Source: Devosia sp.
Lineage (GTDB): Bacteria > Pseudomonadota > Alphaproteobacteria > Rhizobiales > Devosiaceae
Assembly: GCA_028290245.1 (NCBI GenBank)
Contig: JAQGKG010000282.1
Coordinates: 1-26,609, forward strand
Length of the DNA: 26,609 bases
Reading direction: 5' to 3'
Part shown: positions 16,857 through 24,446 of the stretch, piece after piece
How the letters are laid out: the number at the start of each line of letters is the position of its first letter
Position numbering within the stretch: position 1 is the stretch's first letter
The notes under the pieces: generated by a model
The model's input: only the letters and a program-made list of their open reading frames with translations
The model's database searches: none
Told to the model about the DNA's origin: nothing
Translations under genes and position numbers: made by a program

Positions 16857-17876
16857 TCAGTCTGCGGCTACTCCTCCGCATGATTGGCGTACGATCAGCC
16901 GGCAGGGCAGTTTCCGGATTCCCGGTTCAACCTGCTTGCCTTCCGCCATTGCCAAAACCGTCAACCCGGCCTCCCTGCCGAGCGCTTTGAGATTCATGTC
17001 GACACTGGTCAGCGGTGGGCGGGTTGCCGCCGCTACGATTTCCCAATTGTCGAACCCGACGACAGACACATCGCGCGGCACGTCGACGCCACGCTCGCGC
17101 AGCGCATCGACGACCCCACGCGCAATCTGGTCGTTGCCGCAGAATATGCCATCCGGGCGAGGGCGGTCGCCGCCCCACAGCTGGGCGACCGCTTCGTGGC
17201 CCCAAGCCTCAGACCATGTTCCGTGCAGGATTTTGGCGCCGCTGCCGGCGGTGTCTGAGAACGCTTCGGCGCGCGCCTGCACGGACGCAAAGCTCGTTGG
17301 GCCGGTGACATGCACCAGCCGCTTGCGCCCAAGTCCGATCATCCACTGCGCCGCGTCGCGCGATCCCTGCGCATCGTCCGAGACGAAACGTACGCTGTCA
17401 TCGGGACCGTCCGTAAAGGCATAGACCACCGGTACCGGCAGATGGGTCATATCTACTGGCAGGCGCCGGTCGATCCGCTTGCCAGATGCGATGATGCCAT
17501 CCACCTGCTTGTCGAGCATGGCATCGACATGGATCTTGGCCAGCGTCGGATCGTCCTCGATGGTGCACAAAAACACTGACACGCCGTGATCGACCAAGGC
17601 CTCCGAAATTCCAGCCATCAGCGGCAGGGTAAAGCGCCCATAGGTATCGTTGGTCAAAAGGCCGACGGTGAAGCTGCGCTTGCTGAGCAGCCCGCGTGCC
17701 ATCGCGTTGGGCCGGAAGCCAAGCTCGACAGCCGCACGCTTGACCCGATCACGCGTCTCCGGCGCCATTCTTCCGGTATCGTTGAGCGCCTTCGAGGCCG
17801 TCGCAACGCTGACGCCGGCCGCCAGGGCGACGTCGTAGATGCGGATCCGCTCAACCTTTTTGGCCTGTAGTTCCAC
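16857..17876 (-). CDS. LacI-family transcriptional regulator of the sugar operon
   Basis: A 339-residue regulator. The N-terminal LacI helix-turn-helix is at about 12-60 (YDVALAAGVSVATASKALND, recognition helix about 24-31), followed by the hinge GFRPNAMARGL. A C-terminal periplasmic-binding-protein-like effector domain covers about 68-335, with VGLLTNDTYGRFTLPLMAGI, the dimer-region DGIFCGNDQIARGV and VSVVGFDNWEI. The open frame runs to a GTG at 17930, but this would translate across two operator palindromes. The GTG at 17876 gives the usual family length and N-terminus and is preferred, though its ribosome-binding site is weak. It is the first gene of the operon and probably represses itself and the importer/GH127 genes until the sugar or its product binds. 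Confidence 0.9.
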   Translation of the reverse strand: MELQAKKVERIRIYDVALAAGVSVATASKALNDTGRMAPETRDRVKRAAVELGFRPNAMARGLLSKRSFTVGLLTNDTYGRFTLPLMAGISEALVDHGVSVFLCTIEDDPTLAKIHVDAMLDKQVDGIIASGKRIDRRLPVDMTHLPVPVVYAFTDGPDDSVRFVSDDAQGSRDAAQWMIGLGRKRLVHVTGPTSFASVQARAEAFSDTAGSGAKILHGTWSEAWGHEAVAQLWGGDRPRPDGIFCGNDQIARGVVDALRERGVDVPRDVSVVGFDNWEIVAAATRPPLTSVDMNLKALGREAGLTVLAMAEGKQVEPGIRKLPCRLIVRQSCGGVAAD

Positions 17877-17891
17877 CCAGAGTCCACGATT

Positions 17892-17929
17892 TGAGAAAAC
17901 GTTTGCGCAGTTGATTAAACGTTTTCTCA
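17892..17929 (-). promoter_or_regulatory. Paired LacI-type operators upstream of lacI and the sugar operon
   Basis: Two AAACGTTT-centred palindromes lie side by side, one with its central CG at 17900-17901 and the other at 17920-17921, exactly 20 bp (about two helical turns) apart. TGAGAAAACGTTT (17892-17904) is the exact inverted copy of AAACGTTTTCTCA (17917-17929), so the whole 38-bp element is symmetric about 17910. A central CG within an A/T-rich palindrome is the hallmark of LacI-family sites. A TTGACG hexamer on the minus strand (17949-17944) could be a -35 element, placing the distal operator on the -10 region. It lies between the likely lacI start and any promoter, so repression is expected. 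Confidence 0.75.
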
Positions 17930-17930
17930 C

Positions 17931-18471
17931 ATGTGATTTTGTGCGTCAATCCTGCTTCTTTCATAAGTGAGGCTGCCTTCGACGAACGAGGACCACGGCA
18001 GTCGGCTATGCACAATCTTCTTTCAACCCGTTGCCGCCTCTAACGACACTGGCGGCACCTGAAATGTTTGAACGCTGCAGCGGCACAAGTTGCTTTGGCG
18101 CAGGCCCGATCTGCTCGCCGGCCAGGGGCTGCGTATCGTCGCCGCACTTCCTCTTTTGGGACGGATCCTCGCTCACGACGCAGGCCTCCCGCCGGTGCGG
18201 GTAATGCGCACGCGCTTTTGGTGTTCCGGCAGCAATGAGCCGATCGACGATCCTGTGGTTCCCGCGAAGCGTCGGAGGTAGGTTCAAAGTCTCGAACGAG
18301 TGCACGCTACGTTTCAGGGAATGGCGCCTTTCGGGATTTCGCAACCCAACAGAGAATGACCGGGATGGTGTCGGCAACAGACCGGCGGCTGGGGGTGGAT
18401 GCAGAACGCCCGCTTCGAGACTGGCGAGCCAACAAAGCGGACGATTAAGGGGTAATCATGCGACCGCCGGT
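17931..18471. other. 540-bp gap between the monooxygenase gene and the lacI promoter
   Basis: Apart from a possible -35 hexamer for lacI (TTGACG, minus strand, 17944-17949), nothing firm was recognised. A 123-codon minus-strand frame (18006-18377) and a 63-codon plus-strand frame (18090-18281) are present, but neither shows a family motif, and their composition (many Arg, Pro and His) resembles out-of-frame reading. No T-run hairpin after the monooxygenase stop was seen. The stretch may be relic DNA. Confidence 0.5.
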
Positions 18472-19794
18472 TTACCCAGAAACACGGCTGTCCATCCCGT
18501 ACTGCGACGGCGCCCCAATGTGTTCTCGAAGGGTTTCTCCTTCGTAATCCCTATGGAAAAGACCGCGGTCCTGAAGAATGGGAACAACGCCATCTACAAA
18601 CGCGTCGACGCCGTCTTCATAGATGTCCGGTGATATCCAAAAGCCATCGGCGGCACCGGCCTCGAACCATTCCTGCATGTGATCGGCAGCTTCAACACCT
18701 GGGCCGACGATGGATGGATGGTAGTCGATAACGCCATGGGCAAGAATGTCGCTCAGGCTCCAGCCCTCATTGGCGATCTTCAAGGCATTGCGGGAGCGCG
18801 GATCCATCGGGGACGGTCTGGCAGCAGCGAGCTGCTGTGCCGACAGCGGTACATCCATTCGGCTGGGATCGAGCGGTACGCCGAGCATCTGCTCCAGGTA
18901 TCGCACCCGCTGCTGGAAGGTGCGTCCAGTCAGCGCAATGCGCCGATCCAGAGCAGCACGCCTGTCCGGGGCGATGGTTGTCATGATGCCTGGGATGAAC
19001 TTGAGTTCGTCGGGGTCCCGACCTGCCTGTTTGGCAGCGTTGCGGAACGCGGTCCTCTGCGCTCGAGCGTCTTCAATTGTGAAGGTGGCGCCGATGACGA
19101 CATTGGCAAACCGGCCAGCAAGAGCATGAGCGTTTGGGCTGCCGCCGCCATGAAAGACTACAGGCTGACCCTGCTCGGACGGCGGTATGTAGAGCGGCCC
19201 ACTGGTAGCAACGTACTTGGCGCCCATATTGTTCGGCTGGATCTGATGCTCCTTTGCAAACTGTCCGCTTTCCACATCATGCACCCAGGCATCCTTGCCC
19301 CAACTGCCCCACAGAGCTTGCACAAGCTGAACTGTCTCATGCGCACGGTCATACCTATCCGCACTGGAAGGAATGCGCTGGCCATAGTTAGCAGCAACAT
19401 CGTCACCGCTAGACGTCACCGCGTTCCAGCCAGCACGTCCATGACTCATCACATCGAGCGCCTTGAACTGCCGGGCCAAATTATATGGTTCGTTGAAGGT
19501 GGTTGAGCCTGTCGCAACCAAGCCAATGCGTTTGGTTTCGCGGGCGACTGCTGCAAGAGTGAGCATAACATCGAGATTGAACTGCGGTGCTTCGTTCTCG
19601 ATGTCGCCAAAGTGGTTCGGACCGTCTGGCAGGAACAGGAATTGCATCTTGCCGCGCTCGGCGGCTTGGGCGTAGCGTACCTTGGCGTCAAAGCCTGCAT
19701 AGTTGGTGGGGTCGACCCCGGGCATGCGCCAAGCACCAGGCAGGGAGCCGTACCCATTTCCGAAATGCATGCCGATGATCATTTGCTTTGTCAT
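18472..19794 (-). CDS. LLM-class flavin-dependent monooxygenase, NtaA/SnaA/DszA family
   Basis: This 440-residue protein belongs to the bacterial-luciferase-like (TIM-barrel) monooxygenases of the NtaA/SnaA/DszA subgroup, which use reduced FMN from a partner reductase to oxidise substrates such as nitrilotriacetate, EDTA, sulfur heterocycles or alkyl compounds. Typical stretches are GAWRMPGVDPTNYAGFD near the start, RYAQAAERGKMQFLFLPDG, PYNLARQFKALDVMSHGRAGWN with GRAGWNAVTS, and PVVFHGGGSPNAHALAGRFA. The length is normal for the group. The ATG at 19794 is preferred; a TTG four codons earlier overlaps the flavin reductase stop. The partner flavin reductase gene directly upstream carries a frameshift, so its FMNH2 supply may come from elsewhere. 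The substrate is unknown. Confidence 0.88.
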   Translation of the reverse strand: MTKQMIIGMHFGNGYGSLPGAWRMPGVDPTNYAGFDAKVRYAQAAERGKMQFLFLPDGPNHFGDIENEAPQFNLDVMLTLAAVARETKRIGLVATGSTTFNEPYNLARQFKALDVMSHGRAGWNAVTSSGDDVAANYGQRIPSSADRYDRAHETVQLVQALWGSWGKDAWVHDVESGQFAKEHQIQPNNMGAKYVATSGPLYIPPSEQGQPVVFHGGGSPNAHALAGRFANVVIGATFTIEDARAQRTAFRNAAKQAGRDPDELKFIPGIMTTIAPDRRAALDRRIALTGRTFQQRVRYLEQMLGVPLDPSRMDVPLSAQQLAAARPSPMDPRSRNALKIANEGWSLSDILAHGVIDYHPSIVGPGVEAADHMQEWFEAGAADGFWISPDIYEDGVDAFVDGVVPILQDRGLFHRDYEGETLREHIGAPSQYGMDSRVSG

Positions 19795-19802
19795 GAGATT
19801 AC

Positions 19803-20359
19803 TCAATTCGTAACTGCCGAGGCGGCATCTGGTACCGCTAGGCGTGCAGTCTTGCTGCTATGAAAGACGAGAGATCTGCGCTCGGGGGACCATTGAAGGC
19901 CGAGAACGCGCATCAGCGTGATGATGTGGTCACCGGCCTCGAACTGGGCCTCCGGGCCGACGATGAAGGTCGCGCTGGCGCCGTCAAGGATCAGGCTACC
20001 ATCGGCTCCGCTGGTCCAGTCCAAGCCCGAAAAACGCTCAGCTGCCTTGCCAGCAAGTTGCCCAAAGATCGTCTCCTGCTCTTCAGCAAGGATACTGATC
20101 CCCAGCTCTTTGCCCTCGTCAGCACCTGCCATGTCGACGAGGTGCGGGCGATATTGAGCGACACTAGTGGCGGATCGAGTGACACCGAGGTGAAGGAGTT
20201 GACGAGCATGCCTACGGGCAGCCCGTCGACTTCGGCAGCAAGCAGCACGACGCCGGTTGGAAAGGCTGATGTTGCCGAACGCATCGCCTGCGGAACGGGG
20301 TCGACGAACTTGGTCGAGCTCGGCTCCGCAGGCCCGTCTTGTGTCCAAATAGCATTCAT
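19803..20359 (-). pseudogene. Flavin reductase (HpaC/NtaB-like) with a one-base frameshift
   Basis: Two overlapping frames together give one flavin reductase of about 185 residues. The first, from ATG 20359, reads FPTGVVLLAAEVDGLPVGML, NSFTSVSLDPPLVSLNIART and VLTRAKSWG, the flavin-binding half of the family. The second continues GISILAEEQETIFGQLAGKA, AERFSGLDW and the GDHIITLMRVLGL strand to the stop at 19803. The join falls at the C run 20100-20103 (four G on the transcript): a fifth G would restore TGG GGG ATC and an unbroken frame. No other damage is visible, so this may be a recent mutation, a sequencing error in a homopolymer, or slippage-prone phase switching. In the intact form it would provide FMNH2 to the monooxygenase that follows. 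The start lies 31 bases after the exporter gene. Confidence 0.8.
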
Positions 20360-20390
20360 TTTGTGGGACTCCGGACAGATCTGGATCAAA

Positions 20391-21863
20391 TCAATGCATA
20401 GCGACGGGGGTGCCGCCGGAAGCGACCTTTCGCGGTACGAACAGGGCGACCACCAAGGCGGCTCCAACAAACAGGCTACCCACGAAGAACGCCTGCTGAG
20501 CGCCGTGCGCCAGAGCCGCACCCGAGGCTTCGCCGCCAGCCAAATAAGAGGCACTTGCGATCGCTGAGACCGAGAACATGATCGCAATGCCCGCGGCACC
20601 GGCCAGCTGCTGGATAGTGTTTATAATGGCGCTACCGTGGGGAAGCAGGTGCTTGTCTAAAGCGCCGAGGGAAGCGGCATAGACGGGCGTCCACATGAAG
20701 GCCTGTCCGACGATGATCGCGACATAGGTCGTCAACAGGAGCCAGATCGGGGTACCAAGCCCGAGGGTCGACAGGAACCACAATGCAGCAGCGTCGATCA
20801 TCGCGCCGGTGATCATCAATGGGCGGGGTCCGATGCGATCGTAGTATCGTCCCACGATGGTGGAAACGATCGCGATTGTGATGCCGCCTGGTGCCATGAA
20901 CAGTCCTGCCTGCAGCGTGTTAAGGCCGTAGGATGTCTGCAGGACGACCGGCAACAGCGTCGACGTGCCGAACGCAGCTGTCATGAACAGGACGGCAAGC
21001 AATGCCGAAGCGCTAAAGGTCCGGCTTAGGAACGGGCGCATGTCGAGCTGAGCGCGGTCAGTTTTTTGAAGGTGCAACTGCCGAGCCACGAACACCGCTA
21101 TAAGGATCGCTCCAATGCCGAGGGCAGTCCATGGAGAGACGACAGCGTGGCCGCCACCTTCGCCCAGTGATGCCAGGCCATATACCAGGCTCGCAAAGCC
21201 AGCTGCCGATAGCGCTACTGACAGAATATCGAGCTTGGCCAAGCGAGGCGTGCTCGGGACGCGGATCATCATATTGCCTACAATGAGCGCGATCGCTGCG
21301 ATTGGCAGGATGGTGATGAACAGCCAACGCCAGCTGCCGACCGACAGGATTGCACCGGCGACAACTGGTCCAATGGATGGCGCGATCGAGGTCGATATGG
21401 TGAGCAGAGCCAGCATTCTACCGGTGCGGGATTGTGGGACGAGTGCCGTCACTGCCGTGAATGCCAGTGGGGTAACGATCGCTGTGCCGATAGCCTGAAT
21501 TATGCGACCGATCAGCAAGACGCTGAAGTCAGGAGCAGCAACGGCGACGACGGTCCCAAGCACGAACAACGACAACGCAAGCGTATAAACCGTCCGCATG
21601 CGGAGACTCTCGGTCAGGAAACCGGTTGTAGGAATGACCACGGCCATGGTCAGCATATAGCCGGTCGTCAGCCATTGCGCCGTCGAGGCGGTCACGTTCA
21701 GGTCAGTCATGACCCGGGGTAGTGCGACCGCCATCAGCATCTCGTTGAGGATGACGGTGAAAGTGGATGCAACAAGGACAGCAATGGCGACGGCAGATCC
21801 AGGGGCAAGCTTTTGGTCTGCGGATCCGGTGATTGTCGCAGTAGGCATGGCAATATCGGCCAT
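20391..21863 (-). CDS. MFS transporter, DHA2 (EmrB/QacA-like) drug:H+ antiporter family
   Basis: A 490-residue integral membrane protein with about 14 predicted helices, as in the DHA2 family. The N-half carries the pattern STFTVILNEMLMAVALPRVM (helix 1, usually LDxTIVNVALP) and the motif C region SIAPSIGPVVAGAILSVGSWRWLF, which marks antiporters. It probably exports a toxic compound, perhaps the inducer or the monooxygenase substrate or product. The start codon overlaps the stop of the upstream reductase gene (TAATG), with AGGA a few bases before it. A 12-bp palindrome at 21880-21891 lies just upstream. It is part of the MarR-headed operon. Confidence 0.9.
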   Translation of the reverse strand: MADIAMPTATITGSADQKLAPGSAVAIAVLVASTFTVILNEMLMAVALPRVMTDLNVTASTAQWLTTGYMLTMAVVIPTTGFLTESLRMRTVYTLALSLFVLGTVVAVAAPDFSVLLIGRIIQAIGTAIVTPLAFTAVTALVPQSRTGRMLALLTISTSIAPSIGPVVAGAILSVGSWRWLFITILPIAAIALIVGNMMIRVPSTPRLAKLDILSVALSAAGFASLVYGLASLGEGGGHAVVSPWTALGIGAILIAVFVARQLHLQKTDRAQLDMRPFLSRTFSASALLAVLFMTAAFGTSTLLPVVLQTSYGLNTLQAGLFMAPGGITIAIVSTIVGRYYDRIGPRPLMITGAMIDAAALWFLSTLGLGTPIWLLLTTYVAIIVGQAFMWTPVYAASLGALDKHLLPHGSAIINTIQQLAGAAGIAIMFSVSAIASASYLAGGEASGAALAHGAQQAFFVGSLFVGAALVVALFVPRKVASGGTPVAMH

Positions 21864-22690
21864 TAAGGTATCCTATAATCTAGTGCACTAGGCGATTTGC
21901 AGTGAGAACGGTGTGAGTTGATGGCCGCCCGCTTTAGGCGGACGGCAAGATTGGCATAGGCCGAGAAGGATCGATTGGTTGCAACGGCACTGGATCGTGT
22001 GAACTCTGCGTCAGGCTTCAAGAACGAGGCCATGATGGCATCGCGATTCTTCGGCGCACGCTGCTTATCGGCAGCAGCCAGGGCAGCCTTCAGTTCGTCG
22101 GCGGTGAGTTCGGTGCAATAGGCCGGGGTACCTGGCTGTAGGCGCCAGGATTCTTCGAGAGTGCCGGCGTCGACCGTGTCGAAACCAGTGATGCTGACAA
22201 GATCGGCAACAAGGCTTTTCGCAGCAGCATCGTTGCCGGAAATCGGGATCGCGATGCGGTTCGCGGTGCCAGGCTCTGTACCCGCTTCGGCTAAGGTCTG
22301 CGCCAGCAGTGCATTCCAGGCTTTCACCAATGGACGGCCCAACTGCTCGCTGGCCCAGACTGTCTCGGGCTTGCCCCCTTCAACTTCAGCGATCTCGGAG
22401 TCGCGAGCTGGATAGTAGTTAGAGGTATCGACGACGATGGCACCTGCGGGCGCCCCGGCCAGGACTGAAGCAAGGTCAGGGTTCTTGGCAAAGGGCACTG
22501 ACAGGATGATCACCTCGGCATCCTGCACTGCGGCTTCTGCAGCGACTGCCTGAATGCCTGTTCCAGCGACCGTGTCCGTGAGGCTTTCACGCCCGCGGGA
22601 ATTGGCGAGTTTCACCTGATGGCCGGCAGCATCCAGCTTCTTGGCAACGAGCGCACCAATGTTGCCGGCGCCGATGATTCCGATTTTCAT
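21863..22690 (-). CDS. NADPH-dependent F420-reductase-like (NAD(P)-binding) oxidoreductase
   Basis: This 275-residue protein shows the N-terminal Rossmann fold of the F420-dependent NADP reductase/ProC-like family: GIIGAGNIGALVAKKL (4-19), ANSRG after strand 2 (NADP-preferring), VVDTSNYYPARD, and later GFDTVDAGTLEESWRLQPGT, a strong signature of this group. Proteobacteria of this kind generally lack F420, so the real hydride acceptor is probably different. The last 30-40 residues (from about VATNRSF on) do not resemble the family end and run through a GC-rich hairpin and a palindrome that look non-coding, so the stop may have shifted. It begins 18 bases after the marR-like gene, and its TAA overlaps the exporter ATG. 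Confidence 0.83.
   Translation of the reverse strand: MKIGIIGAGNIGALVAKKLDAAGHQVKLANSRGRESLTDTVAGTGIQAVAAEAAVQDAEVIILSVPFAKNPDLASVLAGAPAGAIVVDTSNYYPARDSEIAEVEGGKPETVWASEQLGRPLVKAWNALLAQTLAEAGTEPGTANRIAIPISGNDAAAKSLVADLVSITGFDTVDAGTLEESWRLQPGTPAYCTELTADELKAALAAADKQRAPKNRDAIMASFLKPDAEFTRSSAVATNRSFSAYANLAVRLKRAAINSHRSHCKSPSALDYRIP
21880..21891. promoter_or_regulatory. Palindrome CTAGTGCACTAG upstream of the exporter gene, possible regulator site
   Basis: A perfect 12-bp palindrome lies 17 bases before the exporter start, inside the tail of the reductase frame. It shares TAGT-N3-CTAG with the element ATAGTACGCTAG in the marR-like promoter. An internal operator letting the same regulator act on the exporter is a reasonable inference. 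No firm promoter was identified next to it. Confidence 0.45.
21924..21946 (-). other. GC-rich hairpin in the 3' tail of the F420-reductase-like gene
   Basis: On the minus-strand transcript GCCGUCCGC and GCGGGCGGC form a 9-bp stem with one G-U pair and a 5-base loop (CUAAA). It sits about 60 bases before the exporter start. No U-run follows, so it is not a standard terminator. It may act as an intercistronic stability or attenuation element, and it suggests that this part was once non-coding. Confidence 0.4.
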
Positions 22691-22708
22691 ATTCTGGTCC
22701 TTTGGAGT

Positions 22709-23149
22709 TTAGGCTTTTGCCGGGTGAGCGAAATTGTGCAGGGTGTCGCGAAGCGCCGTCAGGTCGCCTTCAGTCATTTGGCATGCAGTCTTGATCTTCT
22801 CAGAGACGCCCCAGACCTCCTCCTGGATAGCCAGCCCAGTTGGCGTAAGGTCGACAATGACCCGGCGTTCATCTTCGGGGTCGCGCATCCTGCTCACCTT
22901 GCCGCTGACTTGAAGCCGCTTGAGCAGCGGAGTGATGGTGCCAGTGTCCATGCCCAGAGCAGTTCCGAGTTCGCCGACCGTTCGGGGTGCATCTGTGTAG
23001 AGCTCGAGCATCACCAGGTATTGGGGAAAGGTCAGGCTAATGGGGTCAAGGAATGGTTTGTGCATGCGGGCCATCCGGCCCGCTGCGCCATAGACAGCGA
23101 ACGAGATCTGCTTCCTGACCAGACGAGAGGCATTTTTTGGTTCGGACAT
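22709..23149 (-). CDS. MarR/OhrR-like transcriptional regulator lacking the N-terminal sensing Cys
   Basis: A 146-residue winged-helix regulator. QISFAVYGAAGRM (14-26) and LTFPQYLVMLELY (39-51) belong to the dimerisation and first DNA-binding helices. TVGELGTALGMDTGTITPLLKRL (57-79) contains the recognition helix, and the wing is RDPEDERRVIVDLT (89-102). The overall pattern is that of OhrR, but the reactive Cys in the usual Q-L-C-F-A stretch is Ser16 here, while a C-terminal Cys (123) remains. It is therefore unlikely to sense peroxides in the classical way and may bind a small ligand directly. The ATG at 23149 is chosen for its match to the family start and the AAAGGG upstream; a longer in-frame start at 23221 would run through the promoter. 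It is the first gene of the five-gene operon and probably controls it. Confidence 0.88.
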   Translation of the reverse strand: MSEPKNASRLVRKQISFAVYGAAGRMARMHKPFLDPISLTFPQYLVMLELYTDAPRTVGELGTALGMDTGTITPLLKRLQVSGKVSRMRDPEDERRVIVDLTPTGLAIQEEVWGVSEKIKTACQMTEGDLTALRDTLHNFAHPAKA

Positions 23150-23183
23150 GACGACCCTTTTGTCCAACGAGCTTAATTGATGA

Positions 23184-23221
23184 ACTATTATATAGTACGC
23201 TAGATAAACCGGTCTTTGCAA
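23184..23221 (-). promoter_or_regulatory. Promoter and candidate operator of the marR-like operon
   Basis: On the minus strand TTGCAA (23221-23216) and TACTAT (23197-23192) are spaced 18 bases and could be -35 and -10 elements. A perfect TATAAT lies five bases further on (23192-23187). The element CTAGCGTACTAT (23203-23192), related to the palindrome before the exporter gene, overlaps the -10 region. A second short inverted repeat, ACTAT-TAT-ATAGT, spans 23184-23196. Binding here would block transcription, as expected for MarR autoregulation. These are motif matches only. Confidence 0.5.
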
Positions 23222-23392
23222 CCCTCACCTAACCCTTCTTCAGTGGCAGCTTTCGTGGATATATAATCTTGCGGCGAACGCCGAAATGGGGTCGGAAACG
23301 GTCGGTTAGCTGGCGCGTTTAAGCGCTGCTGTACAATAACAAGTTACCTAACGCTGGTTTACCTCAGAAGCTCAGCCGGTCATGCCGGGTGT

Positions 23393-24436
23393 TTACCTAT
23401 CAACCCGCAATTGGCCGAGCAGTGTTCTGGCGAGACGCAAGGCCCCGCCGGTGGCGATGAGAATAGACGGCAGTGTGAGCCACTCCAAGGTCCAGGCGGC
23501 CCCGGAGCGTTCGTTTTCGTGCACCATTGCCTGGTGTAGCGTTCCGACAAGTCCGGCGTTGTAACGGGCGAGGGCAACCAGGACTTCGGCATTCACCGGG
23601 TTGGACTTGTGCGCCATGGAGGACGAGCCGCCGCCACCGGCGATGGTGACAACCGCAATCTCGTTTTGCGCCATCAGCGCCACGTCGGCGCCGAGCTTGC
23701 CCAAGGTGCCGGTCAGAAGTCCCAGCAAAGAGGCGAAGCCAATAATCAGATCGCGCGCTGTCTGCCACGGCTCGGCAATACCAAGGTCGAGCTGTTTTGC
23801 CAGCCCGCGGGCAACAGCTTCGCCATGGGTGCCGAAGCTGCTGCGGTCGCCGATGGGACCGCCGAGTTGGATAACCAGCAGGCTGCGGCGGGTGCTTTCC
23901 AGCACAGCCAAGTGCCGGCGCAGCGGGGCAATCCATGTCGCCAGCTTGGCGCTCACGGTGTAGGGCAAGGCCTCCTGCATGCGGGTATGCGCCATCATTG
24001 GCCTGGCGCCATACTGCGTATCCATTTGCTCCAGTTCATCGAGAAGCAAGGAGAGGCGCGAAACGAATACCGCAATGACCCGGGCCAATTGCAGCATCAG
24101 GGCGGTATCGACGATGTCCTGGCTGGTGGCACCTCTATGCAGACACTCTGCGTCAGGCTGAGCAATGTGACGCCGCATTTGAGCGACCAGGGCGGGAACG
24201 ACAACCCCGTCACGGGCCATGCCGACGGCCAAATCATCCCAGTCGGGGGAGAAATTTGCGAGACCTGCCGCGATGGCGGTTGCGTCATCCGCCGAGATCA
24301 TGCCGGCATCGGCTTCTGCGTTCGCCAGGGCGATTTCGACCCGCACCATGGCTGCGACCTGAGATTCATCGTCGAGCAGGGATTGGATCTCTTCGTCGCC
24401 GGTCAGGGCATCGAGCAGGGTACGGTTTGGGGTCAT
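23393..24436 (-). CDS. pcaB: 3-carboxy-cis,cis-muconate cycloisomerase
   Basis: This 347-residue enzyme belongs to the fumarase/aspartase superfamily and converts beta-carboxymuconate to gamma-carboxymuconolactone in the protocatechuate branch of the beta-ketoadipate pathway. The three conserved regions are present: HRGATSQD (100-107), MMAHTRMQEA (147-156) and the signature GGGGSSSMAHKSNP (267-280), whose flexible Ser loop supplies the catalytic base. The length matches PcaB (about 350). The adjacent pcaIJF genes support this over adenylosuccinate lyase, a distant relative. It starts 10 bases after pcaF and is the last gene of the cluster; no pcaD or pcaC follows. No clear terminator was seen in the 170 bases beyond. 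Confidence 0.9.
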   Translation of the reverse strand: MTPNRTLLDALTGDEEIQSLLDDESQVAAMVRVEIALANAEADAGMISADDATAIAAGLANFSPDWDDLAVGMARDGVVVPALVAQMRRHIAQPDAECLHRGATSQDIVDTALMLQLARVIAVFVSRLSLLLDELEQMDTQYGARPMMAHTRMQEALPYTVSAKLATWIAPLRRHLAVLESTRRSLLVIQLGGPIGDRSSFGTHGEAVARGLAKQLDLGIAEPWQTARDLIIGFASLLGLLTGTLGKLGADVALMAQNEIAVVTIAGGGGSSSMAHKSNPVNAEVLVALARYNAGLVGTLHQAMVHENERSGAAWTLEWLTLPSILIATGGALRLARTLLGQLRVDR

Positions 24437-24446
24437 GGTAACGAGA

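Noticed and set aside
18006..18377. Minus-strand frame of 123 codons between the lacI promoter and the monooxygenase gene
   Set aside because: No motif, no convincing ribosome-binding site, and a composition typical of non-coding GC-rich DNA.
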